DNA of 18,633 bases from Palsa-1392 sp036493915 (GCA_036493915.1 DASXPA010000174.1:1-18633), one strand, 5' to 3'; positions 1 through 7,937 are shown, counted from the stretch's first letter. Made by a program: numbers and translations. Notes: generated by a model from the letters alone, not told the origin.

Positions 1-2
1 TT

Positions 3-2018
3 GAGATGCTGGACTTCAGCCATCTCTTTTTCACCCAGAAAGATGTCGACGCTTTCACCGCCAAATACGCCACTTCGCTCGACGATGACATCCTCCTCGG
101 TAACCTGAAACCGGCGCACGAGATCTTCAGCGTTTTTCAAAAACGGGTGGAAGATCGAGTCGCCAAAATCAAGGAGCTGGTTAAGCAGCCGATGGACTTC
201 AAGACCGATCAAACTGTGCTCTTAAGCCGGCAAAAAGCGCCCTGGCCGAAGGATGAAGCGGAAGCGGACGACCTCTGGAAGAAGCGGATCGAGAACGAGC
301 TGCTCCAGGAAAAATTGAGCCAGCACCCCATCGAGCCGGGGCCGAAGCTGGTCGCGCATCGCTACGATCAGGTCTTGCGCAACGTGCACGAAGAGGACGC
401 CGATGAGCAGGTGAAGTTGTTCCTTGATGCGCTCGCGCAAGCTTACGATCCACACTCAGAATACCTCAGCAAAGCTGACCTGAAGAACTTCAGCATTAAT
501 ATGGGCCTATCGCTCGTCGGGATCGGCGCGATGCTGCGGAGCGAAGATGGCTACGCGAAAATCGAGAGCCTCGTCCCTGGCGGTCCGGCGCAGACCAGCG
601 GGAAGATCAAGGTCGGCGATCGCATCACTGCGGTCGCGCAAGGTTCCAAGGATTTTGTCGATGTCCGCGACCTGCGGCTCGACAAGGTGGTTGAGAAAAT
701 TCGCGGGAAGAAAGGGACAAAAGTTCGTCTCCTCGTCATCCCGGCGAATGCAACCGACCCGTCGCAACGCGAGACGATCGAGCTCGTGCGCGATGTGATC
801 AAATTGAAAGACCAGGAAGCGCGCGCCGACATCATCATCAAAAAAGATCGCAGCGGCGATCCGGTAAAGCTCGGCTGGATCACGCTCCCGTCGTTTTACG
901 CCGACATGGAAGGCCACAAAAAGAGCACGACCGAGGATGTGCGCCTGCTCCTGAAACGTCTGAAGAAAGAAAAGGTCGCCGGCCTCGTGATCGACCTGCG
1001 CAGGAATGGGGGCGGTTCACTTGAGGAAGCGATTTCTCTTACCGGCCTCTTTTTCAAATCCGGGCCCGTCGTGCAAACGAAGGGCTCGAACGATCGCGTC
1101 GTCATCTCGACCGATCCCGATCCGACGATCGACTACGACGGACCGCTCGTCGTCCTCACGAGCCGGCAAAGCGCATCGGCGAGCGAGATCTTCGCAGCCG
1201 CGCTCCAGGATTATGGACGGGCCGTGATCGTGGGCGACACGAGCACTTTCGGAAAGGGCACCGTGCAAACTATTCTTGAGATCGGCCGCTTCACCTCTCT
1301 GCTCGGTTCGCGCTCGGAAGACGACGGTGCGCTTAAGTTAACGATCCAGAAGTTCTACCGCGTCGCCGGCGGCTCCACCCAACTTCATGGCGTCGCCTCC
1401 GATATCGTTCTCCCGACCTTGACCGATCTCCCTGAGTTCGGCGAAGGCGCACTGAAAAATGCGCTTCCTTACGATGACGTCCCGCCGGCGAAATACACCA
1501 AGTGGTCGGATACGCATCAGCTTTTCCTTGATGAACTGCGCGCCCGTTCGGCGGCGCGGGTCGCGGCTGATCCAGAATTTCATTACGTCATGGACGACAT
1601 GGCGCGGCTGCGGCAAAAGATCGACGACAACCGGATTTCCCTGAACGAAGATGTCCGCCGCCACGAGATCGACGAGGAGAAAGCGCGCAAAGCGGACCGC
1701 TCGAAAGAACGTCTCGCGCGCAACGAGGAAGAGCCGAGCATCTATCGGCTCACGCTCGAGACGGTGAACAACTCGAAGCTCCAGTTGATCATGTACCCGG
1801 GCAAAATCGCGGAGGCGAAAATGAAAGGCGACGTCGCTAAAGTCGCGCCTGACGCCGCGCCAGATTCCGACGCCGATGATCTGGACTCTTCCGAACTCGA
1901 CAGCGGTGACGGCAGCAAGGCCGCCGCGATCGATCCCGAGCGCGACGAGACGCTGAACATTCTCGCCGACCTTGTGCAGCTAACGAACGGCCCGAAGACG
2001 GCAAGCACCTCTCATTAG
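3..2018 (+). CDS. prc: Tail-specific (C-terminal processing) protease Prc/Tsp, 5'-truncated by window edge
   Basis: Periplasmic S41A serine protease that degrades proteins with nonpolar C-termini and trims envelope proteins. The frame is open to the left edge, and the first visible residues (LDFSHLFFTQKDVDAF) align with an internal part of E. coli Prc (LDYSHNVLLASDVEQF). The signal peptide and roughly the first 70-100 residues therefore lie outside the window, and the ATG at base 6 is probably not the true start. Numbering from that ATG: N-terminal helical domain about 1-160 (with SRQKAPWPKDEAE as in Prc), PDZ about 165-255, S41 core about 270-470, Prc-type C-terminal domain (DUF3340-like) about 480-650. 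The Ser-Lys dyad is visible: Ser391 in SASASEIF and Lys417 in FGKGTVQ, plus Asp402 in QDYGRA, with spacing like E. coli S430/D441/K455. It converges on the sigma/anti-sigma pair. Identification is firm. Confidence 0.96.
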   Translation, partial: EMLDFSHLFFTQKDVDAFTAKYATSLDDDILLGNLKPAHEIFSVFQKRVEDRVAKIKELVKQPMDFKTDQTVLLSRQKAPWPKDEAEADDLWKKRIENELLQEKLSQHPIEPGPKLVAHRYDQVLRNVHEEDADEQVKLFLDALAQAYDPHSEYLSKADLKNFSINMGLSLVGIGAMLRSEDGYAKIESLVPGGPAQTSGKIKVGDRITAVAQGSKDFVDVRDLRLDKVVEKIRGKKGTKVRLLVIPANATDPSQRETIELVRDVIKLKDQEARADIIIKKDRSGDPVKLGWITLPSFYADMEGHKKSTTEDVRLLLKRLKKEKVAGLVIDLRRNGGGSLEEAISLTGLFFKSGPVVQTKGSNDRVVISTDPDPTIDYDGPLVVLTSRQSASASEIFAAALQDYGRAVIVGDTSTFGKGTVQTILEIGRFTSLLGSRSEDDGALKLTIQKFYRVAGGSTQLHGVASDIVLPTLTDLPEFGEGALKNALPYDDVPPAKYTKWSDTHQLFLDELRARSAARVAADPEFHYVMDDMARLRQKIDDNRISLNEDVRRHEIDEEKARKADRSKERLARNEEEPSIYRLTLETVNNSKLQLIMYPGKIAEAKMKGDVAKVAPDAAPDSDADDLDSSELDSGDGSKAAAIDPERDETLNILADLVQLTNGPKTASTSH

Positions 2019-2090
2019 AGCGGGTTAGATAAAGTTGCAGCCGTTTCGAAGGCGCCTGAGACGGCGACAAGCAATTTACAACCGTATCCG

Positions 2091-2834
2091 TTAGGCGTCA
2101 GGCAAGTAGCGCTCGATCGCCGTGCGCCCGCCTTGCAGCGCGATCATATAGATGCGGTTCCCTTCCGCCCAGGTCGCCGTCATCCAGCCGCTTTCGTTAT
2201 CGAAGATCGGCTTCTCGCCCGGTTTCATCTTCGGCAGCGCCGCGCGATCGACCACGAAGAGATGAGCCAGCCGGCCCTTCTCCTCGCGATGAAAACAGAT
2301 CAGCGTAACCCGATGGCCGCGATACGAAAGCACCCGGCAACCGATCGGTTCGAGCGCTGCCAGTCGCGACGGCACCTCCATCGCCGCGACGCGTTGTTTT
2401 CCCAGCCAATCCTTAATCTGTGTGAGATCCTCACTCTTCATCTCCAAGGGCGGCGCGAGCTCGATGAAACTTGTCATCTCGCGGGCATAATCGGCCGAAG
2501 GAGTTGTCCGCTTCGCCGGCGAGCGCCAGTAATTCACGCCCTCGGCAGCAAGCAACACCACCGCCGCGAATCCGACCGCGCCCAGGATCCAGGGCATTTT
2601 GCGCGGACGTACGGGCGTTTCCGCTTGCGCGAGAATGCGGGTCTTCAATCCGAACGGCGCCGGCCAATTTTCGAGGTGCGCCGCCACCGCTCGATCGAAG
2701 GCCTGCTCTTCCGCAAACCAGCGCGCCAGTTCCGGATTATCCGAAGTTGTCCGCAGGGCCTCGGTAAATCGCGGTTCGCTCGCATCCCCGGGCCGATACG
2801 ATTGCAGAATCAGTCGCGCCTCCGCGTCATCCAT
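2091..2834 (-). CDS. Putative membrane anti-sigma factor
   Basis: A 247-residue protein with a cytoplasmic N-terminal part (about 1-80, acidic and helical, including an ELARWFAEEQAFDRAVAAHL stretch), one transmembrane helix (about 82-100) and a periplasmic C-terminal domain (about 105-247). The C-terminal pattern YRGHRVTLICFHR...HLFVVDR...GWMTATWAEGNRIYMIAL resembles the extracytoplasmic domain of membrane anti-sigma factors. No zinc-type HxxxCxxC motif is present. Its ATG overlaps the stop of the upstream ECF sigma gene (ATGGATGA, 8 nt), and a clear GGAGG lies at 2844-2848, nine bases before the ATG, so translational coupling is likely. The stop codon TAA sits inside a GCCTAACG motif. The assignment rests on architecture and partner gene; no specific family is recognised. 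Confidence 0.75.
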   Translation of the reverse strand: MDDAEARLILQSYRPGDASEPRFTEALRTTSDNPELARWFAEEQAFDRAVAAHLENWPAPFGLKTRILAQAETPVRPRKMPWILGAVGFAAVVLLAAEGVNYWRSPAKRTTPSADYAREMTSFIELAPPLEMKSEDLTQIKDWLGKQRVAAMEVPSRLAALEPIGCRVLSYRGHRVTLICFHREEKGRLAHLFVVDRAALPKMKPGEKPIFDNESGWMTATWAEGNRIYMIALQGGRTAIERYLPDA

Positions 2835-3378
2835 GCGTCTGATCCTCCGGCTTACTTCTCGTTAGGCTGCTGTCGTCGGCGAGCGCTTTGCGAAGCTGCT
2901 CTTTCCCACGTGAGATGCGCGACATCACGGTACCGATCGGGATATCCAGCGTTTCGGCGATCTCTTTGTAGGAAAGCTGCTGGAGATAAAAGAGCGTCAG
3001 CGGCGCACGATAAATTTCCTCCAGCGCAAGGAGCGCGCGCTGCACGATCTCGCCATCGAGTTGATTCACGATCGACGCCGGCACGCTCTGCGCTTCGATC
3101 GCTTCGGCGTTATTTTCCGAATCGACGAAGCGATCCTGCTGCCGTTTCCGGCCGAGAAATTCCCGATAGAGAGAAGTGAAAAGCCAGGTCTTCACCTTCG
3201 ACTCGTCGCGCAGTTGGTGCCCCTTTTTCGCCCAGAGCAAAAAGGTCTGCTGAGTGAGATCGGCCGCGTCGGATTCCCGGCGACTGAGCGAAAGCGCGAA
3301 GCGATAAAGCGGCATGTAGAAATCCTCGACCAGCTGGTTGAAGTCGAGCGCCGCCACGTTGCGACCGTAGATCGCCAC
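2827..3378 (-). CDS. RNA polymerase ECF-type sigma factor
   Basis: A 183-residue sigma-70 family protein with region 2 (about 12-80; DAADLTQQTFLLWAKK followed by VKTWLFTSLYREFLGRKR) and region 4 (about 110-165; a helix-turn-helix YKEIAETLDIPIGTVMSRISRGKEQLRKAL). Region 3 is absent, as expected for ECF sigmas. It would direct RNA polymerase to an envelope- or stress-linked regulon under control of the overlapping downstream anti-sigma gene. The frame opens right after an in-frame TAG and the first possible start is GTG at 3378; a second GTG lies seven codons downstream. Neither has a convincing Shine-Dalgarno sequence, so the exact start is uncertain. The target promoter is not identifiable here. 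Confidence 0.93.
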   Translation of the reverse strand: MAIYGRNVAALDFNQLVEDFYMPLYRFALSLSRRESDAADLTQQTFLLWAKKGHQLRDESKVKTWLFTSLYREFLGRKRQQDRFVDSENNAEAIEAQSVPASIVNQLDGEIVQRALLALEEIYRAPLTLFYLQQLSYKEIAETLDIPIGTVMSRISRGKEQLRKALADDSSLTRSKPEDQTHG

Positions 3379-3418
3379 GGCCTAAGCTGCCAAGGAAATC
3401 AAACGTGCACGGTGCTCC

Positions 3419-3442
3419 CGTCTTCAGCGTGCGAGGAAGACG
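3419..3442 (-). terminator. Possible hairpin terminator downstream of the caspase-like gene
   Basis: Perfect 7-bp inverted repeat CGTCTTC / GAAGACG around a 10-base loop, 22 bases beyond the stop of the gene ending at 3464. No T-tract follows on either strand, so intrinsic termination is uncertain. The region 3379-3463 holds no gene. Confidence 0.3.
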
Positions 3443-3463
3443 CGGCCGGATTATTCCGCGCCG

Positions 3464-4156
3464 TCAATTCACCCAATGACCGCCCGCCGAGGAGAGCGCT
3501 GGCAGGTCCCCGGTCGAGTAATCGGTCTTGCCGACCGCGCCCCACATCCGCGTGCCGGTCGCGGCATACCAGAGCTTGCTCATGCTCTCGCCGGTGTGGC
3601 AGCCCCAGCTCTTGACGTAGGCGTTGCGCGCAAAATCACGCGGATTCAGCCTTGTCAGCTCGCTTTCGTGCAGCCACGCCTTCGACGCGCTGTCGATCAC
3701 GTTGCTGTAGTCGAAGAGAAAACAGGCCCTGTTCGAGTGCCCGAAATATTCGAAGCCCGAGATCTTAATCTGGTTCCGGGCCTGCCCGTTGTTCAGGTAA
3801 TCGATGACGTCGCCGCCGTGCGAGAAGTAAACCATGTGCAGATGAAACTTGTCGCGAATGCTGTTGATGTTGGAGATCAAATCCTGGTGCTCCTGCACGC
3901 CGCGATCGACGTAGCCCGGCTTGTAAACCAGCCAGGTGATCATCTGGTCGGGACCGAGCTGCGCGCGCAATTGCTCCGTCCGCACCCGCGCCGCATGGAC
4001 AAAATTGGCCCACCAATGATCGTGCGGTTGCGCCTTGTATTGTTCCCATTCGTGGAGTGACGGCCCGCCGACGAGGACGATGTATTCGCCCTGCCCGGCT
4101 TGGGCGGAGATGGCCATGGCGCAGAGGAGAAAGAGGATCGCGAAACGGTTTTTCAT
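3464..4156 (-). CDS. Secreted caspase-like (clan CD-type) protein, function unknown
   Basis: A 230-residue protein starting at the ATG at 4156. The frame is open further upstream, but this start gives a clean signal peptide (MKNRFAILFLLCAMAISAQA), so the product is probably periplasmic or secreted. The mature part begins with a strand-like EYIVLVGG. It later has a hydrophobic strand ending in a His (HMVYFSHGGD, His113) and another ending in a Cys (YVKSWGCHTGES, Cys186). That order, spacing and the Gly-rich surroundings match the His/Cys dyad layout of caspase/gingipain-fold peptidases. This is pattern recognition only; I recognise no named family. It lies 90 bases downstream of the ABC permease, same strand, with an inverted repeat between them. 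A cysteine hydrolase or an inactive relative are both possible. Confidence 0.6.
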   Translation of the reverse strand: MKNRFAILFLLCAMAISAQAGQGEYIVLVGGPSLHEWEQYKAQPHDHWWANFVHAARVRTEQLRAQLGPDQMITWLVYKPGYVDRGVQEHQDLISNINSIRDKFHLHMVYFSHGGDVIDYLNNGQARNQIKISGFEYFGHSNRACFLFDYSNVIDSASKAWLHESELTRLNPRDFARNAYVKSWGCHTGESMSKLWYAATGTRMWGAVGKTDYSTGDLPALSSAGGHWVN

Positions 4157-4192
4157 CGGGCTAAATGGAGCAGTATCTATGCGCAGAACATG

Positions 4193-4241
4193 ACCGGCGC
4201 GCAAGCGAAGCCGCCTGTTTTCCGACCCCGCCTTCGCCGGT
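4193..4241 (-). terminator. Inverted repeat downstream of the minus-arm permease
   Basis: ACCGGCG (4193-4199) and CGCCGGT (4235-4241) form perfect 7-bp arms. An alternative inner pairing is GCGAAG (4205-4210) with CTTCGC (4232-4237). It lies just after the permease stop at 4247 and before the next gene, so it could end the metal-uptake transcript. No T-tract is present. Confidence 0.3.
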
Positions 4242-4246
4242 TCCGT

Positions 4247-5083
4247 TCAAACTTCTTTCGCGACTGCGGGTGATCGTTTGCGGAAAAGTCCGGTCGCCGA
4301 GGTGATCACAATCAAGAGCGCCCCAAAAGTGCAGACGATCGCGGCGCCCGAAGGCAGATCGTATTGAAAGGAAAGAAACAAACCCGCCACTCCGCCGACG
4401 AGCGCAATCAACCAGCCGAGGAGAAACCGTTTGCCTAACGACCGCGCCAGACCGATCCCGCAGACCGCCGGGACGATGAGATAGCTGAAAACCAGAAGGA
4501 CGCCGGCGATGCGAACGAAGCTGGTCACGACGAGACCGAAGAGCGCGTAGAAAAGAAAATCCCACCAGCGAACGGCGAGACCTTGTTGGTAGGCGGCCTC
4601 GCGATCGAATGAAACCAGGAGCAGGCTTCTGCGGAGAACCAAATGGGTCAGTCCGACGACGACAAAAAGTCCGAAGCACTTCCAAACATCGATCGGGCTT
4701 ACGAGGAGAATGTTGCCCACGAGCATGTTCTTGATTTCCTCGTCGCCTTCCGCCGCGCGGCTGAGAAGCAGCACGGCCGCCGCCGCGGCCACGACATAGC
4801 CGATGCCGATGATCGCCTCCTGCGGAATCTGGCTCGAGCGTTTCCCGGTCACAGAAAAAATTGCGGCGCCGATCAAGGTAAACCCGAGCGCGATGAAAAA
4901 GGCCGGCCAGCCTTCAAGGTTGAGGTGAAGCAAAACCGCGACGCAAATGCCTAACGACGCCATCTGCGCCATCGCGATATCGATAAAAATGATCCCGCGC
5001 CTGACGACATGAAGACCGAGGTAAACCAGCAACCAGGGCAACAACAGACAGGCCACGATCGGCCAAAACATCACGTCCCACAT
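4247..5083 (-). CDS. Metal ABC transporter permease (ABC-3 / ZnuB-MntB family)
   Basis: A 278-residue integral membrane protein of the ABC-3 family that moves Zn2+, Mn2+ or Fe2+ across the inner membrane. About eight hydrophobic segments are visible. Family hallmarks include VRRGIIFIDIAMAQMASLG near the N-terminus (the RRxxFxxDxxAHxxxxG region, with Gln where many members have His), GKRSSQIPQEAIIGIGY, SFDREAAYQQGL, IAGVLLVFSYLIVPA and QYDLPSGAAIV. It follows the SBP gene after 75 bases on the same strand, so the two are probably co-transcribed. No ATPase lies in this arm. Two Leu-Gly pairs (MASLGI, ARSLGK) are encoded by the TCGTTAGGC motif. No Shine-Dalgarno is evident before the ATG. Confidence 0.93.
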   Translation of the reverse strand: MWDVMFWPIVACLLLPWLLVYLGLHVVRRGIIFIDIAMAQMASLGICVAVLLHLNLEGWPAFFIALGFTLIGAAIFSVTGKRSSQIPQEAIIGIGYVVAAAAAVLLLSRAAEGDEEIKNMLVGNILLVSPIDVWKCFGLFVVVGLTHLVLRRSLLLVSFDREAAYQQGLAVRWWDFLFYALFGLVVTSFVRIAGVLLVFSYLIVPAVCGIGLARSLGKRFLLGWLIALVGGVAGLFLSFQYDLPSGAAIVCTFGALLIVITSATGLFRKRSPAVAKEV

Positions 5084-5158
5084 ATTAAGAAGGTGAAAAC
5101 TGAGGAGTGACTGGCGGGTTGTTTTTCGCTGTGGCGATAAGATTGCTGAGGGCCTTTT

Positions 5159-6073
5159 TCATTTCAGCGCCGCTGCGAGGCGGTTCACGAGCGCGTCGAT
5201 CAACTTCACGTAAGTGCCCGTGTCCGGCAGTGCGCCCGGGAACTGCGCGAAATCGACCACTTTCCCGCCCGTCTCCTGCGCCACTTTCTCGGCGATTTTC
5301 CGATTCTGATACGGCTCGACCAAAATCGCTTTGATCTTCTGCGCCTTCATCTGCGCAATCACTTCCGCGAGATGCGAAGGCGAAGGCGGGATGCCAGGTT
5401 TCGGTTCAAGAAAGAGCGCGATGTTGAAACCGAAACGATGCGCGAAATACGGCCACGAGTCGTGGTAAGCGACGAGGCTTTGACCACGAAACGGCAGCAG
5501 CTTCGCGCCCCATTCCTGGAGCTTGTTGTTAATCGTCGTCTCGAATTTCTTCTCGTTAGCCTGATAAGCCGCCGCGTGTGCCGGATCGACCGCCGCGAAG
5601 GCGTTCGCGATGTGCGCCGCGACCGCCTTGGCAATGATCGGGTCGACCATGAAATGCGGGTTGCCCATGGCATGCACGTCGCCCGCCGCGCGTGACAATT
5701 GCGCGGGCACTTCCATCAGGCGGATACCCTGCGACGCCTGCACCCGGCCAGGTTGGCCAACTTCGATTTTCGGATTGCGCGCATTTTGTAAGAGCGGCGG
5801 AAGCCAGCCGGTCTCCAGCTCGGCGCCGCCGTCGATAAGCACATCGGCTTCGCGTAGTTTCACGACGAAACTGGGACGCGCGTCGACGAAATGCGGGTCT
5901 TCGGTGGGTTTCGCCAGCGTCGTCACATCGACGTTATCGCCACCAACATCGCGCGCCACGGCTGCGAAATCCGGCAGGGTCGCAACGACGTTAAGCTTGG
6001 CGTAAGCGGAAATCGCTGTTGTTAAGCAAAGGCAGACGGCCGCTGCCATTTTCGTCAGGGTGTTTGGTTTCAT
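5159..6073 (-). CDS. Metal ABC transporter substrate-binding protein (ZnuA/TroA-like), minus arm
   Basis: A 304-residue periplasmic cluster A-I (SBP family 9) protein that would deliver Zn2+/Mn2+ to the permease. The ATG at 6073 is chosen because it starts a signal peptide (hydrophobic AAAVCLCLTTAISAYA); the longer open frame upstream runs through a palindromic repeat and is unlikely to be translated. The mature part starts KLNVVATLPDFAAVARDVGG. Probable metal ligands are His61 (EDPHF), His140 (GNPHF) and His204 (AYHDSW), with an acidic ligand near the C-terminus (PDTGTY) possible. There is no His-rich loop of the classical ZnuA type. The porin-like gene lies 140 bases upstream and the permease 75 bases downstream, all on the same strand. 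The metal cannot be decided from the sequence. Confidence 0.93.
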   Translation of the reverse strand: MKPNTLTKMAAAVCLCLTTAISAYAKLNVVATLPDFAAVARDVGGDNVDVTTLAKPTEDPHFVDARPSFVVKLREADVLIDGGAELETGWLPPLLQNARNPKIEVGQPGRVQASQGIRLMEVPAQLSRAAGDVHAMGNPHFMVDPIIAKAVAAHIANAFAAVDPAHAAAYQANEKKFETTINNKLQEWGAKLLPFRGQSLVAYHDSWPYFAHRFGFNIALFLEPKPGIPPSPSHLAEVIAQMKAQKIKAILVEPYQNRKIAEKVAQETGGKVVDFAQFPGALPDTGTYVKLIDALVNRLAAALK

Positions 6074-6101
6074 AGTTTTTTGGAAACAGCGCTGCCGCAC
6101 C

Positions 6102-6200
6102 TTGTCACCCTGGGCGCAGCAAAGGATCTGGCGGGTGCGTTCCTGTGCTCGTGACGTAACGGCTGACTCGCGAGACCCTTCCCTCCGCGCAAGATGGCAA
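6102..6200. repeat. Imperfect inverted repeat resembling a dispersed palindromic (REP/MITE-like) element
   Basis: The arms 6102-6131 (TTGTCACCCTGGGCGCAGCA, then AAGGATCTGG) and 6171-6200 read as imperfect reverse complements, about 21 of 30 positions, around a 39-base centre. The left arm resembles the dispersed sequence TGTCATCCTGAGCGAAGCGA (continuing AGGATCT) that I recall from intergenic regions of many soil bacteria. It fills the gap between the porin stop (6214) and the SBP start (6073). Transcribed, it would form a long stem-loop that could separate the two genes' expression. The family assignment is from memory. Confidence 0.5.
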
Positions 6201-6213
6201 CCAAAGAGGCGCA

Positions 6214-7803
6214 TCAGAATTTGTGCGCGCCATGCGCGCCAAGGATGAATTCAAACTGCAGAAAAAGAGAATCCGCCTGCCGCGCGGAGAAGAAGTCGTC
6301 CTCCTCGAGAAAGTCGTGATTGTACTGCAACCGAATCTTCGAAAACTCGGTCGGATACCAGGTGAGATCGGCGGCGACGCGCTCGCGACTCTGGCGAGCG
6401 GGATCGTCCGTATAAGCGGAATCCTCCATGTGCACGTAGTCGCCGCGCAACCCAGTCGTCCATCCCTTCTTGAATCCCCAAACGACCTGCGAATACATCC
6501 CCCAATCATGAAACGTCTCCGCCACGGGAAAGCTTTCATCGATCCCGCGGCCGGCTTCGAAACGCCGATACATGGCTTCCGTCTGCCATTTCACGAAGGG
6601 AAAACCGCCTTCCGCGCGCGGCGATTTCCATTTGTAGAGCAGGTCGGCGCCGTAGATCTGCGTGCGCGAATTCGCGCCCGTTTCATTCGAACCAAAAGCG
6701 CCGGAAATGCCGCCAAGCACCGTCTGCGTCGGGCTCAGATCGAATGAATTTTCCCAGCGCGGCACGTAAACGAAATCCTGCGGTCCTCGCGCTTCGCGAT
6801 CGGTCGTCAAACGACCGAAAAAGGTGCCATCCTCGCCGGGATTGCGAAAAGAAAAGCCGGTGTTTCCGCGGCCATTTTGCACTCCAAGAATGAACTGCGA
6901 ATACCAGGAGACCGGGACCGTCCACGAAACCTGCGCGCCCACGCCACGCAGCCCGTCGGAACCAAGGAAGAGTCCGTGCACAAGGGGATCGTCGGCGAAG
7001 TCCCAGGTGTGCGGATGAGTCGGATTGATCCGGCCGAAGGCGGAGAAAAACTGCCCGGCCTTCAGCTGCAATCCCCACGGCAGATCAGTCGTCTGCATGA
7101 AGGCTTCCTCAACCTCGATCGTGGTTTCATTGTCGTTGTCGAGCTTGAGAACGATGTTCGCGAAGCCTTCGAAATAGGGATCGACCGCCCCATCGAGCGC
7201 GAGCTCGAGATTGCGCGCGTTGAAGCCGCGCTGCAGCGGGTCGTGGTCGCCCACCTCGAGCCGATCGAGGTCACGATCGCTCGAGTAAGCAAAGGCAAAC
7301 TGGCCGTCGAAGGAGATGTTCATGTAGGTGCCAGAGGCCCGAGTGCCCGCAACCGTCATCGGCGCCACCAACGACGCGCCGACGCCGGTGGTGGAAATCG
7401 TTTCGTTCGAGGTCGTGACGGAGGCGTCCGTCGTCGGGAATTGCGCATTCACTGGCGCGGTCGCAGGGCCCGTCGCGTTCGCGGGCAACGGCGAAGGTTC
7501 AGGGGCAGCCGCGACCACGGATTCATCGGTCGTCGGAAAGAGCGGTGGCGCACTCGTGCTGGGTGAGGGTGATGCCGCGAGATTCTCACTCGTCGGGAGC
7601 GCAGCAGTGCCCGCATTCATTTTCGCGAGCGCGTTCTGTTGATCTTTTACCTGCTGCTGCAGGGTCTTGACGGTTTCGGTGAGGGCCTGCACCTGCTGAC
7701 GCAGACTCTCGAGGTCATTAGGCGACGCTGTCGGCGTCGGGCTCTGCGCCACGAGCGCTCCGGTACTGCTCCAGAGAACGACCACAGTTAAAAATTTTCT
7801 CAT
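6214..7803 (-). CDS. Outer-membrane porin-like beta-barrel protein with N-terminal coiled coil
   Basis: A 529-residue protein with a signal peptide (about 1-19, ending LVAQ), a heptad-like coiled coil (about 28-62, LESLRQQVQALTETVKTLQQ), a Pro/Ala/Ser/Thr-rich linker (about 63-150, containing FPTTDxSV twice) and a C-terminal region of alternating amphipathic strands ending in Phe, as typical of outer-membrane barrels. Features such as FNARNLELALDGAVDPYFEG, LKAGQFFSAFGRINPTHPHTW and GLRGDYVHME look like a porin-type barrel. The coiled coil may anchor to peptidoglycan, as in S-layer/porin hybrids (inference). Its place directly before an SBP and a metal permease suggests it lets the metal, or a metal complex, cross the outer membrane. 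Start ATG at 7803; a hairpin lies 14 bases upstream. Confidence 0.8.
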   Translation of the reverse strand: MRKFLTVVVLWSSTGALVAQSPTPTASPNDLESLRQQVQALTETVKTLQQQVKDQQNALAKMNAGTAALPTSENLAASPSPSTSAPPLFPTTDESVVAAAPEPSPLPANATGPATAPVNAQFPTTDASVTTSNETISTTGVGASLVAPMTVAGTRASGTYMNISFDGQFAFAYSSDRDLDRLEVGDHDPLQRGFNARNLELALDGAVDPYFEGFANIVLKLDNDNETTIEVEEAFMQTTDLPWGLQLKAGQFFSAFGRINPTHPHTWDFADDPLVHGLFLGSDGLRGVGAQVSWTVPVSWYSQFILGVQNGRGNTGFSFRNPGEDGTFFGRLTTDREARGPQDFVYVPRWENSFDLSPTQTVLGGISGAFGSNETGANSRTQIYGADLLYKWKSPRAEGGFPFVKWQTEAMYRRFEAGRGIDESFPVAETFHDWGMYSQVVWGFKKGWTTGLRGDYVHMEDSAYTDDPARQSRERVAADLTWYPTEFSKIRLQYNHDFLEEDDFFSARQADSLFLQFEFILGAHGAHKF

Positions 7804-7817
7804 TCATGTCTTCGGTG

Positions 7818-7838
7818 GGAGCCGGTTTTTTCGGCTCC
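7818..7838 (-). promoter_or_regulatory. Hairpin in the leader of the porin gene
   Basis: Perfect 7-bp inverted repeat GGAGCCG / CGGCTCC with a 7-base loop. On the transcript the loop is A-rich (AAAAAAC), and the stem ends 14 bases before the porin ATG. It could influence ribosome access or mark processing between the small His/Cys gene and the porin gene. The A-rich loop argues against an ordinary terminator in this direction. The rest of 7804-7937 shows nothing recognisable. Confidence 0.4.
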
Positions 7839-7937
7839 GGATGATCGGATCAGATACGTTTCGCGCGCATTGAACCCGGCGCCGCGCAGAAACGCGCAAG
7901 CGACGCCGCCGCGCCGAAGCGCGGTCTGGCCCAATCG

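Noticed and set aside
2133..3179. 348-codon plus-strand frame across the sigma/anti-sigma genes
   Set aside because: It is antisense to two well-supported genes and has no recognisable domain.
6074..6214. N-terminal extension of the minus-arm SBP up to 6214
   Set aside because: It would translate the palindromic repeat and place 47 residues before a normal signal peptide.
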